DNA of 64,000 nt from Curtobacterium sp. UCD-KPL2560 (GCF_001705035.1 NZ_MCIG01000005.1:26178-90177), one strand, 5' to 3'; numbered from the stretch's first letter, positions 28,044 through 38,854 are shown. The notes: generated by a model not told the origin, from the letters alone. A program made the numbers and translations.

Positions 28044-28068
28044 TTCGTTCCTCCTCTGCGTCGCCGCC

Positions 28069-28350
28069 TCAGCGGCGACGGCCCTTCTTGTCGTCCTTCA
28101 CGTGACCACGGAAGGTGCGGGTCGGCGCGAACTCGCCGAGCTTGTGACCGACCATCGACTCGGTGACGAACACCGGGATGTGCTTCCGACCGTCGTGCAC
28201 GGCGATCGTGTGACCGAGCATGTTCGGCACGATCATCGAGCGACGCGACCAGGTGCGGATCACGTTCTTGGTGTTGGCCTCGTTCTGCGTGACGACCTTG
28301 CGGAGCAGGTGCTCGTCGACGAAGGGGCCCTTCTTCAGACTGCGTGGCAT
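28069..28350 (-). CDS. rpsS: 30S ribosomal protein S19
   Basis: S19 is a 30S head protein that contacts S13 and the A-site finger. The 93-residue product [19 protein letters not shown] and [20 protein letters not shown] is diagnostic. It lies 11 bp after the rplB stop. Confidence 0.98.
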   Translation of the reverse strand: MPRSLKKGPFVDEHLLRKVVTQNEANTKNVIRTWSRRSMIVPNMLGHTIAVHDGRKHIPVFVTESMVGHKLGEFAPTRTFRGHVKDDKKGRRR

Positions 28351-28361
28351 CTTCTGAACTC

Positions 28362-29201
<840 letters not shown>

Positions 29202-29219
29202 GATTTATCCCTCTGGTCC

Positions 29220-29519
29220 TCAGCCGACAGCCGTGAAGATGTCGATCGAACCGGACTTGAGCGTCACGATGGCGCGCTTGGTGTCCTTGCGCTTGCCCAT
29301 GCCGAACTTCGTGCGGCGGGTCTTGCCCGGACGGTTCAGGGTGTTGATGCTCGCGACCTTGACGTCGAAGATCTTCTCGATGGCGAGCTTGATCTCGGTC
29401 TTGTTCGACCGGGGGTCCACGATGAACGTGTACTTGCCCTGGTCGATCAGGCCGTAGCTCTTCTCCGAGACGACCGGCGAGATGATGATGTCGCGCGGGT
29501 CCTTGTTGAAGCCGCTCAT
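29220..29519 (-). CDS. rplW: 50S ribosomal protein L23
   Basis: L23 is the docking site for trigger factor and SRP at the tunnel exit. The 99-residue protein has [20 protein letters not shown] and [19 protein letters not shown]. Its ATG overlaps the rplD stop by ATGA. Confidence 0.97.
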   Translation of the reverse strand: MSGFNKDPRDIIISPVVSEKSYGLIDQGKYTFIVDPRSNKTEIKLAIEKIFDVKVASINTLNRPGKTRRTKFGMGKRKDTKRAIVTLKSGSIDIFTAVG

Positions 29520-30175
29520 GCGGAGATCTCCTTCGCGGTCTTCGACGCGATGAAGGCGTCGAGTGCGCTCTTGCTGAAGACGAGGGCGTCGGACTTGAGC
29601 ACGTCGTAGGCGTTGAGCTGGCCGTACGAGAGCGCGTGGACACCCGGCAGGTTGCGGATCGACTTGAGCGTCAGCTCGTCGTCCGACTCGAGCACGACGA
29701 GCACGTTCTTGACGGGCGCGACCTTCTCGATGAGCGTGCGGGCGGTCTTGGTCGACGGCACGTCGGCCGAGACGAAGCCCTCCACCGCGGAGATGCGGCC
29801 ACCGCGGGCGCGGTCCGAGAGCGAGCCGAGCAGAGCCGCGGCGATCATCTTCTTCGGGGTGCGCTGCGAGTAGTCGCGCGGGGTCGGTCCGTGGACGACG
29901 CCACCGCCGGTGTGCTCCGGTGCGCGGACCGAACCCTGACGGGCGCGGCCGGTGCCCTTCTGCTTGAACGGCTTGCGACCAGCACCGCGGACCTCGCCGC
30001 GGTTCTTGGTCTTGTGGGTGCCCTGACGCGCGGCGGCGAGCTGCGCGGTGACGACCTGGTGGATCAGCGGGACGTTGGTCTCGACGTCGAAGAGCTCAGC
30101 GGGCAGCTCGATGCTGCCGGCGACGGCCCCGGTCGCGTCGAGGACGTCGATCGTGGTTGCGGTCTCGGTGGCCAT
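29516..30175 (-). CDS. rplD: 50S ribosomal protein L4
   Basis: L4 lines the exit tunnel and in E. coli represses the S10 operon through its leader. The 219-residue protein includes the tunnel loop ([20 protein letters not shown]) and [20 protein letters not shown] 30175 is preferred over GTG 30181 two codons upstream. The structured rpsJ leader makes L4 feedback a reasonable question in this organism. Confidence 0.96.
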   Translation of the reverse strand: MATETATTIDVLDATGAVAGSIELPAELFDVETNVPLIHQVVTAQLAAARQGTHKTKNRGEVRGAGRKPFKQKGTGRARQGSVRAPEHTGGGVVHGPTPRDYSQRTPKKMIAAALLGSLSDRARGGRISAVEGFVSADVPSTKTARTLIEKVAPVKNVLVVLESDDELTLKSIRNLPGVHALSYGQLNAYDVLKSDALVFSKSALDAFIASKTAKEISA

Positions 30176-30177
30176 GA

Positions 30178-30831
30178 TCACTTACCCTTCACGGCGGTGC
30201 GGACGAAGACGGAGCGGCCACGAGCACCGGGGACGGCGCCCTTGACGAGCAGCAGACCCTTCTCGGCGTCGACGGCGTGCACCGTGAGGTTGAGGACGGT
30301 CACGCGCTCGCCGCCCATGCGACCAGCCATGCGCATGCCCTTGAAGACACGCGACGGGGTCGACGAGGCGCCGATCGAACCGGGCTTGCGGTGGTTGCGG
30401 TGCGCACCGTGCGATGCGGAGACGCCGGCGAAGCCGTGGCGCTTCATGACACCGGCGAAGCCCTTGCCCTTGGAGGTGCCGACGACGTCGACCTTCTGGC
30501 CCGCCTCGAACGTGTCGACGGTGAGCTCCTGGCCGAGCGTGTACTCAGCGGAGTCGTTGGTGCGGATCTCGGTGAGGGTGCGACGCGGGGTCACGCCAGC
30601 GGCCTCGAAGTGGCCAGCGGCCGGCTTGTTGACCTTGCGCGGGTCGATGGCGCCGGCGGCGATCTGGATCGCCTCGTAGCCGTCGCGCTCGACGTTGCGG
30701 ATCTGGGTGACCACGTTCGGGCCGACCTCGATCACGGTCACGGGGATGAACTTGTTGTTCTCGTCCCACACCTGGGTCATCCCGAGCTTCTTGCCGAGGA
30801 GGCCCTTGACGGTCTTGGTTGAGTTCGCCAT
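30178..30831 (-). CDS. rplC: 50S ribosomal protein L3
   Basis: L3 reaches into the peptidyl-transferase centre. The 217-residue protein carries [18 protein letters not shown] and [14 protein letters not shown], including the conserved [15 protein letters not shown] loop. It lies 12 bp after the rpsJ stop and its stop abuts rplD. Confidence 0.98.
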   Translation of the reverse strand: MANSTKTVKGLLGKKLGMTQVWDENNKFIPVTVIEVGPNVVTQIRNVERDGYEAIQIAAGAIDPRKVNKPAAGHFEAAGVTPRRTLTEIRTNDSAEYTLGQELTVDTFEAGQKVDVVGTSKGKGFAGVMKRHGFAGVSASHGAHRNHRKPGSIGASSTPSRVFKGMRMAGRMGGERVTVLNLTVHAVDAEKGLLLVKGAVPGARGRSVFVRTAVKGK

Positions 30832-30843
30832 TGGTCAGCCCCC

Positions 30844-31152
30844 TTACAGCTTGATCTCGATGTTGACGTCAGCCGGGAGGTCGAGTCGCATGAGCGAGTC
30901 GACGGCCTTCGGCGTCGGGTCGACGATGTCGATGACCCGCTTGTGCGTGCGCTTCTCGAAGTGCTCGCGCGAGTCCTTGTACTTGTGAGGGGAACGGATC
31001 ACGGTGACCACGTTCTTCTCGGTGGGGAGCGGCACCGGGCCGACCACGGTCGCACCGGCACGGGTCACCGTGTCGACGATCTTCCGGGCCGACGTGTCGA
31101 TGACCTCGTGGTCGTACGACTTGAGCCGGATGCGGATCTTCTGTCCCGCCAT
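30844..31152 (-). CDS. rpsJ: 30S ribosomal protein S10
   Basis: S10 is a 30S head protein that also acts as NusE in antitermination. The 102-residue protein starts [20 protein letters not shown] and ends [10 protein letters not shown]. The open frame continues upstream to 31779 without homology; ATG 31152 is the family start. It is the first gene of the S10/spc superoperon and is preceded by a ~340-nt leader with several hairpins. Confidence 0.98.
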   Translation of the reverse strand: MAGQKIRIRLKSYDHEVIDTSARKIVDTVTRAGATVVGPVPLPTEKNVVTVIRSPHKYKDSREHFEKRTHKRVIDIVDPTPKAVDSLMRLDLPADVNIEIKL

Positions 31153-31490
31153 GTGTCTCTTTGTCCTCTCTGCGCCGCGCACCCTTCCGGGCCGCCTGAC
31201 GCCGCCGCCACCGTGCATTCCTGCAGGGCTTGGCTGTTTTCCTGAACCAACCGGCCGCATCCCGGGGGATGACCGCTGTTCTCCTGTCAACCGCGCGGAG
31301 CGACCTTGGCCGTCCAGCGTGGGCATGTCGCGTCCCCCGCACTCCGGGCACAGCTGCGCCCGAGGTGGTGTTGGGGACTCGATCGTGTTCTGCTGCCTGC
31401 GGCCCAACCCAGCTCCGCTGAACGGAGGGGTTGTGCACTGCCAGAGCAGTGATCCTGCGGGCGCGGGCCCGCGGAGTTCGGAACCGGACA
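31153..31490 (-). promoter_or_regulatory. Structured 5' leader of the S10 superoperon
   Basis: No gene is visible. In minus-strand RNA, 31405-31410 pairs with 31428-31433 and 31413-31417 with 31423-31427 (one hairpin with a 2-nt bulge). 31436-31441 pairs with 31446-31451, and 31332-31337 pairs with 31373-31378 enclosing a bulged stem at 31342-31364. Several stable hairpins in a long leader suggest r-protein feedback or attenuation. The protein involved is unknown. Confidence 0.5.
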
Positions 31491-31519
31491 AGTCTCTCAC
31501 GGGTGTGGCATCCCTGCAA
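31491..31519 (-). promoter_or_regulatory. rpsJ: Possible promoter of the S10 superoperon
   Basis: The minus strand has -35 TTGCAG (31514-31519), a 17-bp spacer and a weak -10 GAGACT (31491-31496). The start would be about 330 nt upstream of rpsJ. The -10 is poor, so another start inside the leader is possible. Confidence 0.35.
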
Positions 31520-31793
31520 CCCGGGCGTGTCGCTTTTTTCCGGAGGCCGACTCCCCCGGGAACACGGGGATCGGACGGGTACCCGGGCAGGGTGTCCGGT
31601 CGCCGCGGAGACCGCACCGGACGCCGTCGTGGAGGGCCCGGCAGCGAGGGGCGGGCACGCGCGTCACACACCTTCGCGACGGGTCCCCCGATGGTCGGCA
31701 GGCGCGTCAGCCCTGGGCAGAGCAGCCCGCCTCCGCCATCGGTCACCGACGGCCGGGAGGCGCGACGCGACGCCGCCACGGACCTCGCCTCGC

Positions 31794-31897
31794 GCCTCGG
31801 TCGCCGACTGCCCGGAGGCGCGGCGCGGCTCCGCCGAGGTCCGCGCCTGCGCCTCGGTTCGCCGACGGGCCGGAGGCGCGGCGCGGCTCCGCCGAGG
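31794..31897. repeat. 58-bp tandem duplication
   Basis: A 27-bp block is identical at 31813-31839 and 31871-31897, 58 bp apart. The flanking GCCTCGGT(T)CGCCGAC sequence is repeated too with small changes. The unit itself contains GGAGGCGCGGCGC and its near-complement, so each copy can fold. Confidence 0.7.
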
Positions 31898-31929
31898 AGC
31901 CGCCTCCGGCACCCTCAGACGTCGAACGC

Positions 31930-31965
31930 ACGAGGCCCGCCCGACATCGGTCGGGCGGGCCTCGT
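31930..31965 (-). terminator. Terminator of the DarT-like gene
   Basis: 31930-31944 pairs perfectly with 31951-31965 (15 bp, 6-nt loop), 18 bp after the stop codon at 31984. It is the best simple terminator in this part of the window. Confidence 0.75.
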
Positions 31966-31983
31966 GACGGGCTCCGGGCGGTC

Positions 31984-32799
31984 CTACTCGGCGACCACCG
32001 GGGGCACGAACCACGGCGGGAAGACCGCGACGCGCGGCCCGGTGACGCGGTGCTCGGCCAGGAGCGTCTTCACCTGCTGGCGCACGCGGTCGTTCGGGAC
32101 GCCGATCACGGCGACGGAGGACAGCGGCACGCGGGGCCCCGCGAGCAGCTCGAGGCCGTGCATCTCCGGGTCGGTGAAGTCGGTCCGGCGGATGAGGTTC
32201 GTCGCGGCCGCGGGGCCCACGGCGAACCGCACGTCCTCGGCCTCGGCGTCCTGGTCGGCCACGATGACCGAGGCACCGAACGCCGACATCGGGACGACGA
32301 GCACGACGTACTCGGTCGCGCGGGTGCGGCGAGCCGCGTCGGACCACCGCTCCCCCTCGGCACCGCGGCGCAGCTCGTCCCACCGCGTGGCGTCGGGCGA
32401 CAGGCTGAAGGACACGTGTGCTGACACCGGGGCGCCGTCGGGCGCGGTCGCCTCGGCTCGTGCGGCGCGGGTCGCAGCGGAGCTCACATCGACGGCCGGT
32501 GAGGCCTGGTCGGCCGCGAGCACGGCGCCATCCGCGACGATCGCCGCGAGGTTGTCGACGTGGGTGGCGTGGTGGGCACGCAGGGCGGCGAAGTCCCGGG
32601 GTTCGGGGAGTTCCGGTGCGGATGCGGACCGCAGGGATCCGCCGGCACCGCGGGTCGGCGCCGGGGTCGACCGGAGGTCGGTGGTGATGCGGGTCCGGCG
32701 CGGTGCCGGAGCCGTGGGGACCGCCGGCGTCTCGCGCTGGCGGGGGGAGCAGATGTCGCAGAGCTCGGTGGGGAAACCGTGGATGCACTCGTCGGTCAC
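31984..32799 (-). CDS. DarT-like (DUF4433) ADP-ribosyltransferase with zinc-knuckle N-terminus
   Basis: DarT enzymes ADP-ribosylate thymidine in single-stranded DNA and are usually toxins paired with the antitoxin DarG. Residues ~80-265 match the fold pattern: HHATHVDNLAAIVADGAVL for the NAD-binding start, YVVLVVPMSAFGASVIVAD in the middle, and ELLAGPRVPLSSVAVIGVPN at the end, where the catalytic Glu would lie. The N-terminus CIHGFPTELCDIC (Cys5, His7, Cys14, Cys17) looks like a zinc knuckle. GTG 32799 is chosen because GGAAGGA lies 12 nt upstream; TTG 32853 is the longer option. No DarG macrodomain gene is next to it. Activity is inferred. Confidence 0.7.
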   Translation of the reverse strand: MTDECIHGFPTELCDICSPRQRETPAVPTAPAPRRTRITTDLRSTPAPTRGAGGSLRSASAPELPEPRDFAALRAHHATHVDNLAAIVADGAVLAADQASPAVDVSSAATRAARAEATAPDGAPVSAHVSFSLSPDATRWDELRRGAEGERWSDAARRTRATEYVVLVVPMSAFGASVIVADQDAEAEDVRFAVGPAAATNLIRRTDFTDPEMHGLELLAGPRVPLSSVAVIGVPNDRVRQQVKTLLAEHRVTGPRVAVFPPWFVPPVVAE

Positions 32800-32880
32800 G
32801 ACTGGTGAGGGTCCTTCCGTGCCCGTGTGGGGGTGGTCGGGCACGGTGACCAACCGTACGTCATCTCCGCGCCCGCGTCG

Positions 32881-33858
32881 TCACTGGCGGTAGAGCAGGG
32901 CGCGGACCTCGGACTCCGCGGCGTGCAAGCGCTGCGGGTCGATCGTCTCCCCGTGCTCGTAGGCGTCGAGGAGCCGCGGGTCGATGTAGCTCTGCCGGCA
33001 CACCGTCGGGGTGTTGCCGAGCTCCTCGCTCGCGGCCTTGACGGCGTGGGACACGGCTTTCTTCCGCTTCGCCTGGGACGACTCCGGACCGGTCTTCGCC
33101 AGGTCGACGGCGGCGGCGACCGTGCCGTGCAGCGTCCGGAAGTCCTTCGCCGTGAACTCGTCGCCCGCCCGCTCCTTCACGTACTCGTTGATGTCCTCGG
33201 CGGCGAGCGGCTCCCACTCTGCCCCGCGGCGCTCGCGGAACGAGAGCAGGCGGGCGTTCGCGCCGCGACGCTTCATCCCCGCGATCACCTTCGCGAGGTC
33301 GGCGTCGTGGATCGTCGAGGACCACTCCTGGCCGCTCTTGCCCGGGAAGTCCAGCTCGATGTCGTCGCCGGAGACGTGGGCGTGCGCGCAGAGCAGCGTC
33401 GACAGCCCGCGACTGCCGTGCTCGGTCGCGTACCGCTCGGAACCCACACGGAGGGAGCCCTGGTCGAGCATGCGGAACGCGGCGGCGAGGGCGCGACGTC
33501 GGTCGGGTTCCGGGCGGCGCAGGTCCTGCGTGACCATGCGTCGCGCCGACGGCAGCGACTCCGCGAGGGCGAGTGCGCGGTCGTACTTGATCTTGTCCAT
33601 CCGCTCGCGCCAGCCCGGGTGGTACATGTACTGCCGGCGCCCGGCACCGTCGATACCCGTCGCGAGGATGTGGCCGTTCTCGTACGGCGAGATCCAGACC
33701 TCGTCCCACGCCGGCGGGATCACCAGCTCCTCGAGCCGCTGCCGCACGGCCGGGTCGGTCACCGTCGCGCCGTCGGGGTCGCGGAACGAGAAGCCGCGGC
33801 CACTCCGCACGCGGTGGTAGCCACGGCCGTTGGTCGTCGAGCGTCGGAGACGGGTCAC
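32881..33858 (-). CDS. DNA topoisomerase IB (poxvirus type)
   Basis: This enzyme relaxes supercoils by nicking one strand through a 3'-phosphotyrosine. The 325-residue protein has [20 protein letters not shown] and [18 protein letters not shown], then the catalytic domain with KDFRTLHGT and the tyrosine of [10 protein letters not shown] (about Tyr291). GTG 33858 begins [20 protein letters not shown], the usual start; the frame is open further to 34101. It lies downstream of the tuf terminator and has no obvious partner. Confidence 0.9.
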   Translation of the reverse strand: MTRLRRSTTNGRGYHRVRSGRGFSFRDPDGATVTDPAVRQRLEELVIPPAWDEVWISPYENGHILATGIDGAGRRQYMYHPGWRERMDKIKYDRALALAESLPSARRMVTQDLRRPEPDRRRALAAAFRMLDQGSLRVGSERYATEHGSRGLSTLLCAHAHVSGDDIELDFPGKSGQEWSSTIHDADLAKVIAGMKRRGANARLLSFRERRGAEWEPLAAEDINEYVKERAGDEFTAKDFRTLHGTVAAAVDLAKTGPESSQAKRKKAVSHAVKAASEELGNTPTVCRQSYIDPRLLDAYEHGETIDPQRLHAAESEVRALLYRQ

Positions 33859-33988
33859 CCGACCGATCCAACCCGACGGGCCCTGTGACGGGTCACGGCA
33901 GCGATCCGCCCACCCCCTGACTCCGTTCTCCGACCGGCCAGGTCGAACACGGACGGCGGTGCCGACGACAGGACGGCAGGAACGACGA

Positions 33989-34020
33989 AGCGGGGCCGGA
34001 CCCGAAGGCCCGACCCCGCT
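33989..34020 (-). terminator. Strand-specific terminator of tuf with UUCG loop
   Basis: On the minus strand RNA, 34020-34007 pairs with 34002-33989 in a 14-bp stem closed by a UUCG tetraloop. Two of the pairs are G-U and exist only in the minus-strand RNA, so the hairpin favours terminating tuf rather than a plus transcript. UUCGUUCC follows it. Confidence 0.8.
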
Positions 34021-34048
34021 GACGCAGTGTCTTCCGGAGAACCGGGAG

Positions 34049-35236
34049 TTACTTGACGATCTCCTCGACCGTACCGGCGCCGACCGTACGACCACCCTCA
34101 CGGATGGCGAAACGGAGGCCGGCCTCCATCGCGATCGGCTGGATCAGCTCGACCGACATGGCGACGGTGTCACCGGGCATGACCATCTCGGTGCCCTCGG
34201 GCAGCGTGATGACGCCGGTGACGTCCGTGGTGCGGAAGTAGAACTGCGGACGGTAGTTCGCGTAGAACGGGTTGTGACGCCCGCCCTCTTCCTTGGTCAG
34301 GATGTACGCGTTCGCCTTGAACTCGGTGTGCGGCGTGACCGAACCCGGCTTCACGACGACCTGGCCGCGCTCCACGTCCTCGCGCTTGAGGCCACGGATG
34401 AGCAGACCGGTGTTGTCACCAGCCTCGGCCTTGTCGAGCAGCTTGCGGAACATCTCGATGCCCGTGACCGTGGTCTTCTGCGTCGGGCGGATGCCGACGA
34501 TCTCGACCTCGGAGTTCAGGTCGAGCGTGCCACGCTCGACACGGCCGGTGACGACCGTGCCACGTCCGGTGATCGTGAAGACGTCCTCGATCGGCATGAG
34601 GAACGGCTGGTCGGTGGCGCGCACCGGGTCCGGGACGTTCTCGTCGACGGCGGACATGAGGTCCTGGACCGACTTGACCCACTTCTCGTCGCCCTCGAGC
34701 GCCTTGAGCGCCGAGACCTGCACGACGGGGGCGTCCTCGTCGAACTCCTGCGAGCCGAGGAGCTCACGGACCTCGAGCTCGACGAGCTCCAGGATCTCCT
34801 CGTCGTCGACCATGTCGGACTTGTTCAGCGCGACGACGATGTAGGGGACGCCGACCTGGCGGGCGAGCAGGACGTGCTCACGCGTCTGGGGCATCGGGCC
34901 GTCGGTGGCGGCGACCACGAGGATCGCGCCGTCCATCTGGGCCGCACCGGTGATCATGTTCTTCACGTAGTCGGCGTGACCAGGAGCGTCGACGTGCGCG
35001 TAGTGGCGCTTCTCGGTCTGGTACTCGACGTGCGAGATGTTGATCGTGATGCCGCGGTCGCGCTCCTCGGGAGCGCTGTCGATCTGTGCGAAGTCGCGGG
35101 CCTCGTTGAGGTCCGGGTACTGGTCGTGCAGAACCTTGGTGATCGCCGCCGTGAGCGTGGTCTTGCCGTGGTCGACGTGACCGATGGTTCCGATGTTGAC
35201 GTGCGGCTTGGTCCGCTCGAACTTGGCCTTGGCCAC
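34049..35236 (-). CDS. tuf: Elongation factor Tu
   Basis: EF-Tu brings aminoacyl-tRNA to the ribosome. The 395-residue protein has G1 GHVDHGKT (~residues 19-26), the DAPGHADYV motif and NKSDMVDD. It starts with GTG 35236, supported by GGAGGA 8 nt upstream. It is the last gene of rpsL-rpsG-fusA-tuf, but a bulged hairpin in the 137-bp fusA-tuf gap and a possible -10 (TACAGT) after it suggest partly separate expression. Confidence 0.98.
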   Translation of the reverse strand: MAKAKFERTKPHVNIGTIGHVDHGKTTLTAAITKVLHDQYPDLNEARDFAQIDSAPEERDRGITINISHVEYQTEKRHYAHVDAPGHADYVKNMITGAAQMDGAILVVAATDGPMPQTREHVLLARQVGVPYIVVALNKSDMVDDEEILELVELEVRELLGSQEFDEDAPVVQVSALKALEGDEKWVKSVQDLMSAVDENVPDPVRATDQPFLMPIEDVFTITGRGTVVTGRVERGTLDLNSEVEIVGIRPTQKTTVTGIEMFRKLLDKAEAGDNTGLLIRGLKREDVERGQVVVKPGSVTPHTEFKANAYILTKEEGGRHNPFYANYRPQFYFRTTDVTGVITLPEGTEMVMPGDTVAMSVELIQPIAMEAGLRFAIREGGRTVGAGTVEEIVK

Positions 35237-35321
35237 TGTGGGTCCTCCTCAGGACTCGGAGAGCATGCCCCCGGTCGCGAGACCGTTGGCGTGCAGGGTG
35301 TGTGTCATTACTGTACTTGGT

Positions 35322-35352
35322 GGCGAGGGGCCCGTCGCCGGGCACCCTCGCC
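35322..35352 (-). terminator. Bulged hairpin between fusA and tuf
   Basis: 35322-35329 pairs with 35345-35352 and 35330-35334 with 35339-35343, a 13-bp stem with a single bulged base and a 4-nt loop. It starts 22 bp after the fusA stop. A -10-like TACAGT follows on the minus strand at about 35312-35317 without a clear -35. It may attenuate fusA readthrough while tuf gets its own start. Confidence 0.6.
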
Positions 35353-35373
35353 TGTGGAGTGAACGCCGGAGCG

Positions 35374-37488
35374 TTACTCCCCGGTGTTCTTCGCGATGAT
35401 CTCCTCGGCGACCTTGGCCGGGACCTGGCTGTAGGTCTCGAAGGTCATCGAGTAGACCGCACGACCAGAGGTCTTCGACCGGAGGTCACCGACGTAGCCG
35501 AACATCTCGGACAGCGGAACGCTCGCGCGGACCACCTTGACGCCCGAGGCGTCCTCCATCGAGGCGATCTGGCCACGACGGGAGTTGAGGTCACCGATGA
35601 CGTCGCCCATGTACTCCTCCGGAGTACGCACCTCGACGGCCATGATCGGCTCGAGGATGGCGGGACCGGCCTTGCGGGCGGCCTCCTTGTAGGCGATGGA
35701 ACCGGCGATCTTGAACGCCATCTCGGACGAGTCGACGTCGTGCGCCGCGCCGTCCTTGAGGATGGCCTTCACGCCGACGGTCGGGTACCCGGCCAGGATG
35801 CCGACCTGCATGGCGTCCTGGATACCGGCGTCGACCGAGGGGATGTACTCACGCGGGACGCGACCACCGGTGACGGCGTTCTCGAACTCGTAGACCTTCT
35901 CGGCCGTGACTTCCATCGGCTCGAGGGCGATCTGCACCTTCGCGAACTGGCCGGAACCACCGGTCTGCTTCTTGTGCGTGTAGTCGTAGCGCTCGACGAC
36001 CTTGGTCAGGGTCTCGCGGTACGCGACCTGCGGCTTGCCGACGCTGGCCTCGACCTTGAACTCGCGCTTCATGCGGTCGACGAGGATGTCGAGGTGGAGC
36101 TCGCCCATGCCCTTGATCGTCGTCTGACCCGTCTCGGCGTTGAGCTCGACGCGGAACGTCGGGTCCTCTTCGGCGAGCTTCTGGATGGCCGTGGAGAGCT
36201 TCTCCTGGTCAGCCTTCGTGTTCGGCTCGATGGCGACCTCGATGACCGGCTCCGGGAACGTCATCGACTCGAGGACGACCTGGTTGGTCGGGTCGCACAG
36301 GGTGTCACCGGTGGTGGTGTCCTTGAGGCCGATGACCGCGTAGATGTGGCCAGCGGTCACGTTGTCGACCGGGTTCTCCTTGTTGGAGTGCATCTGGAAG
36401 ATCTTGCCGATGCGCTCCTTCTTGCCCTTGGTCGAGTTGATGACCTGGGCACCGGACTCGATCGAGCCGGAGTACACGCGGACGTACGTGAGACGACCGA
36501 AGAAGGGGTGCACCGCGACCTTGAACGCCAGGGCCGAGAACGGCTCCGTCGCCTCGGGCTTGCGGATGATCTCCTTCTCCTCGTCCTTGACGTCGTGGCC
36601 GATCATCGGCGGCACGTCGAGCGGGGACGGGAGGTAGTCGATGACCGCGTCGAGCATCGGCTGCACGCCACGGTTCTTGAACGCCGAGCCGCAGAGGACG
36701 GGGTAGACCTCGGACGCGATGGTCAGCTTGCGGATCGCGGCCTTGATCTCGTCCTTGGTGAGCTCCTCGCCACCGAAGTACTTCTCGAGCAGTGCGTCGT
36801 CGGTCTCGGCGACGCGCTCGATGAGCTTCGCGCGGTACTCCTCGGCACGGGCCTGGAGGTCCGCGGGGATCTCCTGGACCTCGTACTGGGCGCCCATGGT
36901 GACGTCACCCTTGGCATCGCCCGGCCAGACCTTGGCGTGCATCTCGATGAGGTCGATGACACCGACGAAGTCGTTCTCGGCACCGATCGGGAGCTGGAGC
37001 ACGAGCGGCTCCGCACCGAGGCGGTTGATGATGGTGTCGACGGTGAAGTAGAAGTCCGCGCCGAGCTTGTCCATCTTGTTGACGAAGCAGATGCGGGGGA
37101 CGTCGTACTTGTCGGCCTGACGCCACACGGTCTCGGACTGGGGCTCGACGCCCTCCTTGCCGTCGAAGACGGCGACGGCACCGTCGAGGACGCGGAGCGA
37201 GCGCTCCACCTCGACCGTGAAGTCCACGTGACCGGGGGTGTCGATGATGTTGATCTGGTTGTTGTCCCAGAAGCAGGTCGTCGCGGCCGACGTGATCGTG
37301 ATGCCGCGCTCCTGCTCCTGCGCCATCCAGTCCATCGTCGCGGCGCCGTCGTGGACCTCACCGATCTTGTGCGTGATGCCCGTGTAGAACAGGATGCGCT
37401 CGGTCGTCGTGGTCTTGCCGGCATCGATGTGCGCCATGATGCCGATGTTGCGGACCTTGTTCAGGTCGGTGAGCACGTCCTGTGCCAC
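35374..37488 (-). CDS. fusA: Elongation factor G
   Basis: EF-G drives translocation and, with RRF, ribosome recycling. The 704-residue protein has G1 [27 protein letters not shown] and [12 protein letters not shown] 37488 ([14 protein letters not shown]) is chosen; a GGAGGA ribosome site lies 6 nt before it, and the longer frame lacks homology. It follows rpsG by 87 bp. Confidence 0.98.
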   Translation of the reverse strand: MAQDVLTDLNKVRNIGIMAHIDAGKTTTTERILFYTGITHKIGEVHDGAATMDWMAQEQERGITITSAATTCFWDNNQINIIDTPGHVDFTVEVERSLRVLDGAVAVFDGKEGVEPQSETVWRQADKYDVPRICFVNKMDKLGADFYFTVDTIINRLGAEPLVLQLPIGAENDFVGVIDLIEMHAKVWPGDAKGDVTMGAQYEVQEIPADLQARAEEYRAKLIERVAETDDALLEKYFGGEELTKDEIKAAIRKLTIASEVYPVLCGSAFKNRGVQPMLDAVIDYLPSPLDVPPMIGHDVKDEEKEIIRKPEATEPFSALAFKVAVHPFFGRLTYVRVYSGSIESGAQVINSTKGKKERIGKIFQMHSNKENPVDNVTAGHIYAVIGLKDTTTGDTLCDPTNQVVLESMTFPEPVIEVAIEPNTKADQEKLSTAIQKLAEEDPTFRVELNAETGQTTIKGMGELHLDILVDRMKREFKVEASVGKPQVAYRETLTKVVERYDYTHKKQTGGSGQFAKVQIALEPMEVTAEKVYEFENAVTGGRVPREYIPSVDAGIQDAMQVGILAGYPTVGVKAILKDGAAHDVDSSEMAFKIAGSIAYKEAARKAGPAILEPIMAVEVRTPEEYMGDVIGDLNSRRGQIASMEDASGVKVVRASVPLSEMFGYVGDLRSKTSGRAVYSMTFETYSQVPAKVAEEIIAKNTGE

Positions 37489-37575
37489 AGGTTCCTCCGG
37501 AAGAGTTGTAGGAGAGGTTGGCGGTCGGGTGGGCGTCGGCGGTTCATGACCACCGACACCCACCCGCAGCCGGGA

Positions 37576-38046
37576 CTACCAGCGGTAGTGGGCGAAGGCC
37601 TTGTTCGACTCGGCCATCTTGTGCGTGTCCTCGCGGCGCTTGACCGCGGCACCGAGACCGTTCGACGCGTCGAGGATCTCGTTCATGAGACGCTCGGTCA
37701 TCGTCTTCTCGCGACGTGCCTTGGCGTACGAGGTCAGCCAGCGGAGCGCGAGGGTGTTCGCGCGGTGCGGCTTGACCTCGACCGGGACCTGGTAGGTCGA
37801 GCCACCGACACGGCGGCTGCGGACCTCGAGGGTCGGACGGACGTTGTCGAGCGCCTTCTTGAGCGTCGCGACGGCATCCTGCTGGTTCTTGGCGGTGACA
37901 CCCTCGAGCGCGTCGTAGACGATGCGCTCGGCGAGGCCCTTCTTGCCGTCCAGGAGGATCTTGTTCACGAGCTGCGAGACGATCGGCGCGCCGTACACCG
38001 GGTCGGCGACGACGGGACGCTTCGGGGCGGGACCCTTGCGAGGCAT
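37576..38046 (-). CDS. rpsG: 30S ribosomal protein S7
   Basis: S7 nucleates the 30S head and is the repressor of the str operon in E. coli. The 156-residue protein starts [20 protein letters not shown] and ends KAFAHYRW. It lies 5 bp after the rpsL stop. Whether it regulates this operon is not visible. Confidence 0.98.
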   Translation of the reverse strand: MPRKGPAPKRPVVADPVYGAPIVSQLVNKILLDGKKGLAERIVYDALEGVTAKNQQDAVATLKKALDNVRPTLEVRSRRVGGSTYQVPVEVKPHRANTLALRWLTSYAKARREKTMTERLMNEILDASNGLGAAVKRREDTHKMAESNKAFAHYRW

Positions 38047-38051
38047 CTAGC

Positions 38052-38420
38052 TCAACCCTTCTTCGCGCCGTAGCGGCTGCGAGCCTGCTTACGGTTCTTG
38101 ACTGCCTGGGTGTCCAGGGCGCCACGGATGATCTTGTAGCGCACGCCGGGGAGGTCCTTCACACGACCGCCACGGACGAGCACCATCGAGTGCTCCTGCA
38201 GGTTGTGGCCCTCACCGGGGATGTAGGCCGTCACCTCGGTGCCGTTCGAGAGCTTGACACGAGCGACCTTGCGCAGGGCCGAGTTCGGCTTCTTGGGGGT
38301 GGTGGTGTAGACGCGGGTGCAGACACCACGCTGCTGGGGGTTCGCCTTCAGTGCCGGCGCCTTGGTCTTGACGACCTTCGGCGTGCGACCCTTGCGAACG
38401 AGCTGCTGGATGGTAGGCAA
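38052..38420 (-). CDS. rpsL: 30S ribosomal protein S12 (TTG start)
   Basis: S12 monitors decoding accuracy. The 122-residue protein begins with TTG at 38420 ([16 protein letters not shown]), with AGGAGAACAG just upstream; in-frame ATGs further up (38474-38480) have no S12 homology. The streptomycin positions look wild type: lysines in [11 protein letters not shown] and [11 protein letters not shown] are intact. It is the first gene of rpsL-rpsG-fusA-tuf, about 170 nt downstream of its promoter. Confidence 0.96.
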   Translation of the reverse strand: MPTIQQLVRKGRTPKVVKTKAPALKANPQQRGVCTRVYTTTPKKPNSALRKVARVKLSNGTEVTAYIPGEGHNLQEHSMVLVRGGRVKDLPGVRYKIIRGALDTQAVKNRKQARSRYGAKKG

Positions 38421-38597
38421 CTGTTCTCCTGGTTCTTCGCTCGTGCTCTGGCCGGCGCGTTCCGCCGGCTTCCTCATCACACGCCGATCGCCGCCTGACG
38501 GCGGAGGTGGCGGGGGATGGATGATCCCGTCCGGCTCGTGGCATCAGCCACCGCAGGACCGGGATTTCGGGCGCGCCCGAGGGCGCACACCCAGATG

Positions 38598-38626
38598 AGA
38601 CTACCCGCGTGACAGGGTGAGATCAA
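38598..38626 (-). promoter_or_regulatory. rpsL: Predicted SigA promoter of rpsL-rpsG-fusA-tuf
   Basis: The minus strand reads -35 TTGATC (38621-38626), 17 bp, then -10 TAGTCT (38598-38603). The leader to rpsL would be about 170 nt. Confidence 0.65.
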
Positions 38627-38703
38627 GCCGGGCGTGTCGCGGTGGGGAGGATGCGCGACGGGGTCGGGGGGGCGCCTCCCGGCCGCATCCGGACCGCCTG
38701 CCG

Positions 38704-38793
38704 GACGCGAGCTGGACCCACGACCGGACGCGAGGCGGACCGACGACGCGACGCGAGGCGGACCGACGACGCGACGCGAGGCGGAGCGACGAC
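38704..38793. repeat. 23-bp minisatellite, four copies
   Basis: Copies of a 21-bp core GACGCGAGGCGGACCGACGAC start at 38704 (degenerate), 38727, 38750 and 38773 (one change), each 23 bp apart. The array ends 61 bp past the stop of the gene at 38855. Confidence 0.8.
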
Positions 38794-38854
38794 CCGACCC
38801 GCGCCGGACCGACGCCCGCACGCAGCCGGCCCAGTGGACGGACCGCGTCCGGGC

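Larger units (their letters stand above)
31520..31983. other. Gap between the DarT-like gene and the S10 leader
   Basis: No gene is supported. The stretch holds the terminator at 31930-31965, a 58-bp direct repeat (31794-31897) and a copy of the CGGGAGGCGCG repeat core near 31752. The rest is GC-rich sequence with no clear signal. Confidence 0.55.
38421..38854 (-). promoter_or_regulatory. Leader and promoter region of the str operon, plus repeats
   Basis: No gene is supported in this 434-bp gap. The leader (38421-38591) can form hairpins at 38451-38469 (6-bp arms), 38539-38552 (GTGGC/GCCAC) and 38573-38586 (GCGCCC/GGGCGC, 2-nt loop). The promoter lies at 38598-38626. Beyond it, 38704-38793 is a 23-bp minisatellite next to the following gene's 3' end. 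Confidence 0.55.

Noticed and set aside
31984..32853. DarTG toxin-antitoxin pair
   Set aside because: Only a DarT-like gene is visible; neither neighbour looks like a DarG macrodomain protein.
35237..35373. Strong independent tuf promoter
   Set aside because: Only a -10-like TACAGT is seen, with no acceptable -35, so I kept it as a note under the hairpin.
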